NCBI GenBank assembly: GCA_002359495.1
Contig: DENB01000028.1
Coordinates: forward strand, 20,956-34,378
Direction: 5' to 3'
Length of the DNA: 13,423 nucleotides
From: Enterobacteriaceae bacterium UBA2655
GTDB taxonomy: Bacteria; Pseudomonadota; Gammaproteobacteria; Enterobacterales; Enterobacteriaceae
How positions within the stretch are numbered: position 1 is the stretch's first letter; each line of letters opens with the position of its first letter. The translations under genes and the position numbers were made by a program. Below, piece after piece: positions 8,742 to 13,423 of the stretch. A model generated the notes under the pieces. That model did no database searches. It worked only from the letters and a program-made list of their open reading frames with translations, and was not told the DNA's origin.

Positions 8742-10182
8742 AATCATTCTTCCTTTTCTTGCCTATCTGGCGTTGATTGCCGGCCTCTCGGTGTTTGCGG
8801 TGCGCAAACAGCGCCAGGGCCATTTCCTTACCGAATATTTTCTCGGCAATCGCTCGATGGGCGGCTTCGTACTGGCGATGACCCTGACCACCACCTATAT
8901 CAGCGCCAGCTCGTTTATCGGCGGTCCGGGCGCCGCTTATAAATATGGTCTCGGCTGGGTATTGCTGTCGATGATCCAGGTGCCGGCCGTCTGGCTGTCG
9001 TTAGGGGTGCTAGGGAAAAAATTCGCTATTCTGGCACGCCGTTATAACGCGGTGACGCTGAACGATATGCTCTATGCGCGTTACCGCAGCCCGTTGTTGA
9101 TCTGGCTGGCCAGTCTGAGCCTGCTGGTGGCCTTTATCGGCGCCATGACCGTGCAATTTATCGGTGGCGCGCGGCTGCTGGAGACCGCCGCTGGCATTCC
9201 TTACGATACGGGCCTGCTGATCTTCGGCGGCACCATTGCGCTCTATACCGCTTTCGGCGGCTTTCGCGCCAGCGTGCTGAACGACGCGATGCAGGGACTG
9301 GTTATGCTGATCGGCACCTTTTTGCTGCTGTTCGCCGTGATCCATGCTGCAGGCGGCCTTGAAACGGCAGTGACGAAGCTGCGCGCTATCGATCCGCAAC
9401 TGGCCGAGCCGCAGGGGCCGGGCGATATTATTACGCCGACCTTTTTAAGCTCCTTTGCCGTGCTGGTCTGCTTCGGCGTTATCGGCTTGCCTCATACCGC
9501 TGTGCGCTGCATCTCCTATAAGGACAGCAAAGCGGTGCATCGGGGCATTGTAATCGGCACGATCGTCGTGGCGCTGCTGATGCTGGGAATGCATCTGGCA
9601 GGCGCGCTGGGACGAACGGTGGTGCCGGATCTTAGCGTGCCGGATCGCGTCATCCCGATCCTGATGATCACCGTCCTGCCGCCGATCGCCGCCGGGATTT
9701 TTCTCGCCGCGCCGATGGCGGCGATCATGTCCACGATTAACGCGCAGCTGCTGCAATCCTCCGCTACCCTGATCAAAGATCTCTATCTGCGCATCGCGCC
9801 GCATCAGATGGAGAATGAGGCGCTGCTGCGCGCCTTATCCGGCGGCATCACCTTTATTCTCGGTGCGCTGCTGCTGCTGGCGGCGTGGAATCCGCCGGAT
9901 ATGATTATCTGGCTGAACCTGCTGGCGTTTGGCGGGCTTGAAGCGGTATTCCTCTGGCCGCTGGTGCTGGGGCTTTATTGGGAGAAAGCCAACGCCGCCG
10001 GCGCGATCTGCGGCATGATTTGCGGTGCGGCCAGCTATACCCTGCTGGCCAGCCTGAACCTGCAGCCCTGGGGATTTCACCCCATCGTGCCTTCATTAAT
10101 ACTCAGCCTGCTGGCCTTTTTAGCGGGCAACCTGTTTGGCCGCGCGCCTGCTGTTTCTGACGCGACCACGACACTGAAATAA
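8731..10182 (+). CDS. panF: Sodium/pantothenate symporter PanF
   Basis: PanF imports pantothenate, the vitamin precursor of coenzyme A, together with Na+ across the inner membrane. It belongs to the sodium:solute symporter (SSS) family with the LeuT-like fold. From the ATG at 8731 it has 483 residues, the E. coli length, with about 12-13 hydrophobic helices. Family segments include [67 protein letters not shown] and [20 protein letters not shown] chose 8731 rather than the in-frame ATG at 8725 because GGAGG (8720-8724) is six bases upstream and the N terminus then matches E. coli. The start lies inside the end of yhdT, implying coupled translation. prmA follows after 11 bases. Its placement after acc genes groups CoA supply with CoA use. 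Confidence 0.98.
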   Translation: MEAEIILPFLAYLALIAGLSVFAVRKQRQGHFLTEYFLGNRSMGGFVLAMTLTTTYISASSFIGGPGAAYKYGLGWVLLSMIQVPAVWLSLGVLGKKFAILARRYNAVTLNDMLYARYRSPLLIWLASLSLLVAFIGAMTVQFIGGARLLETAAGIPYDTGLLIFGGTIALYTAFGGFRASVLNDAMQGLVMLIGTFLLLFAVIHAAGGLETAVTKLRAIDPQLAEPQGPGDIITPTFLSSFAVLVCFGVIGLPHTAVRCISYKDSKAVHRGIVIGTIVVALLMLGMHLAGALGRTVVPDLSVPDRVIPILMITVLPPIAAGIFLAAPMAAIMSTINAQLLQSSATLIKDLYLRIAPHQMENEALLRALSGGITFILGALLLLAAWNPPDMIIWLNLLAFGGLEAVFLWPLVLGLYWEKANAAGAICGMICGAASYTLLASLNLQPWGFHPIVPSLILSLLAFLAGNLFGRAPAVSDATTTLK

Positions 10183-10193
10183 AGAGATACGCT

Positions 10194-11075
10194 ATGCCAT
10201 GGATTCAAATCAAGTTTAATGCCGCCGGCAGCCATGCTGAAGATCTCAGCGACGCGCTGATGGACGTCGGCGCGGTTTCCGTCACCTTTCAGGATACGCA
10301 CGATACGCCGGTCTATGAGCCGCTGCCGGGCGAAACCCTGCTTTGGGGCGACACCGATGTGATCGGCCTGTTCGACGCCGAAACCGACATGGAGGAGGTT
10401 GTGGCGGCGCTGGCGCTGCATCCGCTGCTGGGCGCAAGCTTCCGCCATAAGATCGAGCAGATCGAAGATAAAGACTGGGAACGCGAGTGGATGGACAATT
10501 TCCATCCGATGCGCTTCGGCGAGCGCTTATGGATCTGCCCGAGCTGGCGCGACGTGCCGGATCCCGATGCGGTTAACGTTATGTTGGATCCCGGCCTCGC
10601 TTTCGGCACCGGCACCCACCCGACAACCGCGCTCTGCCTCGCCTGGCTTGACGGGCTCGATCTGGCGGGTAAAACGGTGATCGATTTTGGCTGCGGCTCC
10701 GGGATCCTGGCGATCGCTGCCCTGAAACTGGGCGCCGCGCAGGCCATCGGCATCGATATCGATCCGCAGGCGATCCAGGCGAGCCGCGACAACGCCGAAC
10801 GTAACGGCGTTGCCGATCGGCTGACGCTCTGGCTGCCCCACCAGCAGCCGGATAATCTCAGCGCCGATGTGGTCGTCGCCAATATCCTGGCGGGTCCGCT
10901 GCGCGAGCTGGCGCCGATGATCGGCATCCTGCCGAAATCGGGCGGCCATCTGGGCCTTTCCGGCGTGCTGGCGACGCAGGCTGACAGCGTGTGCGAAGCT
11001 TACGCCGATAATTTTGTGCTGGATCCCGTCGCGGAAAAAGAGGAGTGGTGCCGCATTACTGGTATTAAAAAGTGA
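10194..11075 (+). CDS. prmA: Ribosomal protein L11 methyltransferase PrmA
   Basis: PrmA transfers methyl groups from S-adenosylmethionine to the N-terminal alpha-amino group and to lysine side chains of ribosomal protein L11. The 293 residues equal the E. coli length. An N-terminal L11-recognition domain (about 1-55) is followed by a linker helix ([28 protein letters not shown], split at about 91-118) and a class I methyltransferase domain. SAM-binding motif I is [20 protein letters not shown] (162-181), preceded by [15 protein letters not shown] (131-145). The acidic residue ending strand 2 lies in GIDIDPQA, and the active-site motif is [10 protein letters not shown] (230-239). The ATG at 10194 lies 11 bases after panF, so the two are probably co-transcribed. 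In E. coli the next gene is dusB; here a carbonic anhydrase gene intervenes. Confidence 0.98.
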   Translation: MPWIQIKFNAAGSHAEDLSDALMDVGAVSVTFQDTHDTPVYEPLPGETLLWGDTDVIGLFDAETDMEEVVAALALHPLLGASFRHKIEQIEDKDWEREWMDNFHPMRFGERLWICPSWRDVPDPDAVNVMLDPGLAFGTGTHPTTALCLAWLDGLDLAGKTVIDFGCGSGILAIAALKLGAAQAIGIDIDPQAIQASRDNAERNGVADRLTLWLPHQQPDNLSADVVVANILAGPLRELAPMIGILPKSGGHLGLSGVLATQADSVCEAYADNFVLDPVAEKEEWCRITGIKK

Positions 11076-11178
11076 GACTCGTCTCGTAAGACCTTGTGTT
11101 TGCAAATAAAAGTAGGTTTTTCACCGTCGAAAATTATCATCTGCCTCTTCCATAGTTTTTTTTAAAGGATTAAAGCAG

Positions 11179-11916
11179 ATGATAAAAAACTTACTTATTC
11201 CGGGCCTGCTGTTGGCGCTGTCAGGCCAGGTTCAGGCGGAGACCTCTCCGCACTGGACATATGAAGGCAAAGCAGGCCCGGCGCATTGGGCCGAACTTAA
11301 TCCCGATTTTGTTGTTTGCCATAGCGGAAAATTTCAGTCGCCGATAGATATTCGTTCCGCCGTTTCCGCTAATCTCCCTGCATTAGATCTGAACTTTCAC
11401 ACAGCGGCTGAAACGCTGGTTAATAACGGTCATACCATCCAAATAACTGTCGATGATGATGAAGATTTTCTGCTGGACGGCGAGCGTTTTAAGCTGGTGC
11501 AATATCACTTTCATACCCCAAGCGAAAATCTTATTGCGGGTAAACAATATCCACTGGAAGCTCATTTTGTTCATATTAATGGACAGGGCGAACTGGCTGT
11601 CGTTGCAGTCATGTTTGTAATCGGGGCCGAGAACATCGCGTTAAATTCTATCCTGCCGTCCATTCCCTCTACGGTGAATAAAGTTGTTAACATTGGACAG
11701 CGCATTGATTTAACCGATCTTTTCCCTGCTAAACGCCACTACTATCGCTTTAGCGGCTCGCTGACTACGCCTCCCTGTACCGAAGGGTTACGTTGGTTAA
11801 TAATGAAACAACCCGTGACGCTTTCCGCCATGCAGCTGACAATTTTTCAGAAGGCGCTCAAACAGAGCAATAACCGTCCGGTTCAACCCTTGCACGGCCG
11901 ACAGATTGTCGAATAA
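11179..11916 (+). CDS. cah: Periplasmic alpha-class carbonic anhydrase
   Basis: The enzyme interconverts CO2 and bicarbonate with a zinc ion. The 245-residue precursor begins with a Sec signal peptide (MIKNLLIPGLLLALSGQVQA, cleavage expected after residue 20), so it acts in the periplasm. Alpha-class signatures are HWTYEGKAGPAHW near 25-37, QSPIDI (53-58), zinc ligands His110 and His112 (QYHFHTPSEN) and His129 (LEAHFVH), gate residue Glu116, and SLTTPPCTEGLRW (194-206) with the active-site threonine. His85 in NNGHTI is the likely proton shuttle. Cys47 and Cys200 probably form the family disulfide. AAAGGA lies about ten bases upstream. E. coli has no alpha-class enzyme, and the gene is poorer in G+C than its neighbours (hand counts of 43% and 33% for 11401-11460 and 11521-11580, against 68% for 10321-10380 in prmA). 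This suggests acquisition between prmA and dusB. Confidence 0.96.
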   Translation: MIKNLLIPGLLLALSGQVQAETSPHWTYEGKAGPAHWAELNPDFVVCHSGKFQSPIDIRSAVSANLPALDLNFHTAAETLVNNGHTIQITVDDDEDFLLDGERFKLVQYHFHTPSENLIAGKQYPLEAHFVHINGQGELAVVAVMFVIGAENIALNSILPSIPSTVNKVVNIGQRIDLTDLFPAKRHYYRFSGSLTTPPCTEGLRWLIMKQPVTLSAMQLTIFQKALKQSNNRPVQPLHGRQIVE

Positions 11917-12038
11917 ACGTTGCTGCCACAACAAAACAACCGTACGTCAAAAACTTAAACCCGGTGACATGTATCGCTAATCGCAACGTGTAACGATTTT
12001 TATATCGTATGAAAATCTGTTGTATAAGAAAAAAACTT

Positions 12039-12053
12039 GTCCAAATTTTCAAC
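12039..12053 (+). promoter_or_regulatory. Possible upstream Fis-binding motif
   Basis: GTCCAAATTTTCAAC has the spaced outer G and C, the pyrimidine-A step at positions 4-5 and the AT core of the 15-base Fis motif. It has C where a purine is expected at position 12. Its centre is about 145 bases upstream of the expected dusB-fis start site. It is a weaker candidate than the motif at 12142-12156. Confidence 0.3.
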
Positions 12054-12141
12054 GCGAATTGTGATAATTAATTGAAATATATGACTTAATATCATTTCTC
12101 TTTCTCAGGCAGTAACTTTCATTGCTTTTTACCTGCTGATT

Positions 12142-12156
12142 GTTCAAAGTTTGGCC
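12142..12156 (+). promoter_or_regulatory. Fis-binding motif abutting the dusB-fis -35 element
   Basis: GTTCAAAGTTTGGCC fits the Fis consensus well: G at 1, C-A at 4-5, an A/T-rich centre, T-G at 11-12 and C at 15. It ends one base before the -35 hexamer and is centred about 43 bases upstream of the expected start site. That is close to the position of the main autorepression site known at the E. coli fis promoter. Fis bound here would block RNA polymerase. Confidence 0.65.
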
Positions 12157-12193
12157 TTTCATCTTCGTGAAAAAATGCGTAATATACGCCGCC
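12157..12193 (+). promoter_or_regulatory. Core promoter of the dusB-fis operon
   Basis: TTTCAT (12157-12162) and TAATAT (12180-12185) are 17 bases apart and match the E. coli fis promoter hexamers as I remember them. They are followed by a GC-rich discriminator (ACGCCGCC, 12186-12193) and a cytosine-rich start region near 12192. In E. coli this promoter is strongly growth-rate dependent, inhibited by ppGpp/DksA through the GC-rich discriminator and sensitive to CTP levels. The same features here predict the same control. The leader to the dusB ATG is about 30 bases. Confidence 0.85.
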
Positions 12194-12207
12194 TTGCGAA
12201 CAGATAG

Positions 12208-12222
12208 GGTCACTTCTTTTTC
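12208..12222 (+). promoter_or_regulatory. Possible downstream Fis-binding motif
   Basis: GGTCACTTCTTTTTC keeps the outer G and C, the C-A step at positions 4-5 and a T-rich right half, but lacks the purine at position 12. It is centred about 24 bases after the expected start site, near the place of a second Fis site at the E. coli promoter. It directly precedes the dusB ATG. Confidence 0.3.
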
Positions 12223-13188
12223 ATGCGCATCGGACAATACCAGCTTCGTAATCGATTAATAGCTGCGCCTATGGCCGGAGTTACAGATAGGCCGTTTCGC
12301 ACGCTCTGTTTCGAGAACGGCGCCGGGATGACCGTCTCCGAGATGATGTCGTCGAATCCTGAAGTCTGGGCAAGCGACAAATCCCGTTTGCGTATGGTTC
12401 ATAGTGACGAGCCTGGAATTCGCGCCGTGCAGATTGCCGGTTGCGATCCTGATGAGATGGCTGCCGCCGCCCGCATTAATGTGGCGTCAGGCGCGCAGGT
12501 TATCGATATCAACATGGGCTGCCCGGCTAAAAAGGTGAATCGTAAGATGGCCGGCTCGGCGCTGCTGCAATATCCACAGTTGGTTGAGAACATTCTCACC
12601 GCCGTGGTCAATGCCGTAGACGTGCCGGTTACGCTGAAAATTCGCACCGGCTGGGATACAGAGAATCGTAATTGCGTAGAAATTGCCCAATTGGCTGAAC
12701 GCTGTGGCATTCAGGCTCTGACCATTCATGGACGCACCCGCGCCTGCTTGTTTCAGGGAGAAGCTGAGTACGACAGCATTCGGACAGTTAAGCAGAACGT
12801 TTCCATTCCGGTTATCGCGAACGGAGACATTACTGACCCGCACAAAGCCAGAGCAGTGCTCGACTATACGGGGGCTGACGCCCTGATGATAGGTCGCGCT
12901 GCTCAGGGAAGACCGTGGATCTTCCGGGAAATCCAGCATTATCTGGACACAGGGGAGCTGCTGGCGCCAAAGCCTCTGGCTGAGGTAAAGCTTATGCTGA
13001 TTGGACATATACGGGAGCTGCATGACTTTTACGGTCAGCGCAAGGGATACCGTATTGCCCGAAAACATGTTTCCTGGTATTTGCAGGAAAGTGCTCCTGA
13101 TGACCAGTTTCGGCGCACATTCAACGCCATTGAGGATGCCAGCGAACAGCTGGAGGCGTTGGAGGCATACTTCGAAAATCTTGCGTAA
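12223..13188 (+). CDS. dusB: tRNA-dihydrouridine synthase B (DusB)
   Basis: DusB is a flavin (FMN) enzyme that reduces uridine to dihydrouridine at position 17 of tRNA D-loops with NADPH. The 321 residues equal the E. coli length. The TIM-barrel domain contains [12 protein letters not shown] (15-26), [14 protein letters not shown] with the catalytic Cys100, [26 protein letters not shown] and the phosphate-binding [18 protein letters not shown]. The helical tRNA-binding domain follows with [16 protein letters not shown] and [24 protein letters not shown]. No good ribosome-binding site precedes the ATG (the nearest purine run, AGGG, is 13 bases away), so modest translation is expected. fis starts 23 bases after its stop. 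The dusB coding region is part of the fis messenger, and its G+C is nearer the window average than that of the carbonic anhydrase gene. Confidence 0.98.
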   Translation: MRIGQYQLRNRLIAAPMAGVTDRPFRTLCFENGAGMTVSEMMSSNPEVWASDKSRLRMVHSDEPGIRAVQIAGCDPDEMAAAARINVASGAQVIDINMGCPAKKVNRKMAGSALLQYPQLVENILTAVVNAVDVPVTLKIRTGWDTENRNCVEIAQLAERCGIQALTIHGRTRACLFQGEAEYDSIRTVKQNVSIPVIANGDITDPHKARAVLDYTGADALMIGRAAQGRPWIFREIQHYLDTGELLAPKPLAEVKLMLIGHIRELHDFYGQRKGYRIARKHVSWYLQESAPDDQFRRTFNAIEDASEQLEALEAYFENLA

Positions 13189-13211
13189 TGAAATAAAGAG
13201 CTGACAGAACT

Positions 13212-13423
13212 ATGTTCGAACAACGCGTAAATTCTGACGTACTGACCGTTTCTACCGTTAACTCTCAGGATCAGGTGACTCAAAAGCCCCTGCGTGACTC
13301 GGTTAAACAGGCACTGAAGAACTATTTTGCTCAACTGAACGGTCAGGATGTTAATGACCTGTATGAGCTGGTACTGGCTGAAGTTGAACAGCCACTGTTG
13401 GACATGGTGATGCAATACACCCG
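13212..13423 (+). CDS. fis: DNA-binding protein Fis (N-terminal part, cut by window edge)
   Basis: Fis is a nucleoid protein that bends DNA, activates rRNA and tRNA promoters in rapid growth, stimulates site-specific recombination and represses its own operon. Seventy complete codons of the usual 98 are present, starting [20 protein letters not shown]; the C-terminal helix-turn-helix (after VMQYTR) lies beyond the right edge. The beta-hairpin arm needed for Hin/Gin stimulation (about residues 11-26) and helices A and B (about 27-70) are intact and agree with E. coli almost completely. The 23-base gap after dusB is AU-rich (TGAAATAAAGAG), similar to the element upstream of E. coli fis that aids its translation. 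It is the second gene of the dusB-fis operon. Confidence 0.98.

Larger units (their letters stand above)
11917..12222 (+). other. AT-rich upstream control region of the dusB-fis operon
   Basis: These 306 bases between the carbonic anhydrase gene and dusB hold no gene. The right half carries the dusB-fis core promoter and Fis motifs listed separately. The centre (about 12001-12110) is very AT-rich, with A and T tracts that would favour bent DNA and binding of nucleoid proteins. TGTGA at 12060-12064 is a single CRP-like half-site without a good partner. A short inverted repeat ACGAT/ATCGT (11993-11997 and 12004-12008) is followed by no T-run. I see no terminator for the carbonic anhydrase gene. 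Confidence 0.6.

Noticed and set aside
9010..9804. Minus-strand frames inside panF
   Set aside because: They are rich in Gln, His and Arg, the typical antisense pattern of a leucine-rich membrane protein gene, and show no family match.
11917..12110. Search for attachment-site repeats or insertion-sequence ends around the carbonic anhydrase gene
   Set aside because: I saw no direct or inverted repeats shared by 11076-11178 and 11917-12110 and no transposase remnant, so mobile-element insertion is not supported directly.

Overview
The window is a stretch of enterobacterial core chromosome. Every long gene matches a known Enterobacterales family at close to full family length. The order mreC-mreB-csrD-(msrPQ-aroQ)-accB-accC-yhdT-panF-prmA-dusB-fis is the familiar one around the E. 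coli mre/acc/fis region. A type II dehydroquinase (aroQ) in front of accB, together with msrPQ between csrD and aroQ, differs from E. coli K-12 and fits genera such as Pantoea, Erwinia or Serratia relatives. I infer an Erwiniaceae-like enteric and cannot name the genus from sequence alone. Left part (1-3976, minus strand): the cell-shape genes mreB and mreC (mreC is cut by the window edge) lie downstream of csrD, the membrane protein that targets CsrB/CsrC RNAs for decay. The 310-base csrD-mreB gap holds several short inverted repeats and one plausible mreB promoter. The mreB-mreC gap holds a perfect 9-bp inverted repeat. Middle (3977-8470, plus strand): msrP and msrQ form a tightly abutted pair for periplasmic methionine sulfoxide repair. 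A strong hairpin with a T-rich tail then overlaps the promoter of aroQ-accB-accC. That operon couples a shikimate-pathway enzyme to two acetyl-CoA carboxylase subunits and ends in a clear intrinsic terminator after accC. Right part (8471-13423, plus strand): yhdT-panF-prmA is a compact run, with yhdT and panF overlapping. Next comes an alpha-class periplasmic carbonic anhydrase, clearly lower in G+C than its neighbours, sitting between prmA and the dusB-fis operon where E. coli has only intergenic DNA. It is the best candidate in the window for an acquired gene. The dusB-fis promoter itself looks intact: a TTTCAT / TAATAT core with 17-base spacing, a GC-rich discriminator and a strong Fis-binding motif directly upstream. 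dusB is complete; fis is cut by the right edge before its helix-turn-helix. I found no CRISPR array, insertion sequence, prophage, tRNA or unrecognised multi-gene system. The notable points are the inserted carbonic anhydrase, the promoter/terminator overlap before aroQ, the in-frame leader ahead of aroQ, and the degenerate signature motifs in CsrD.
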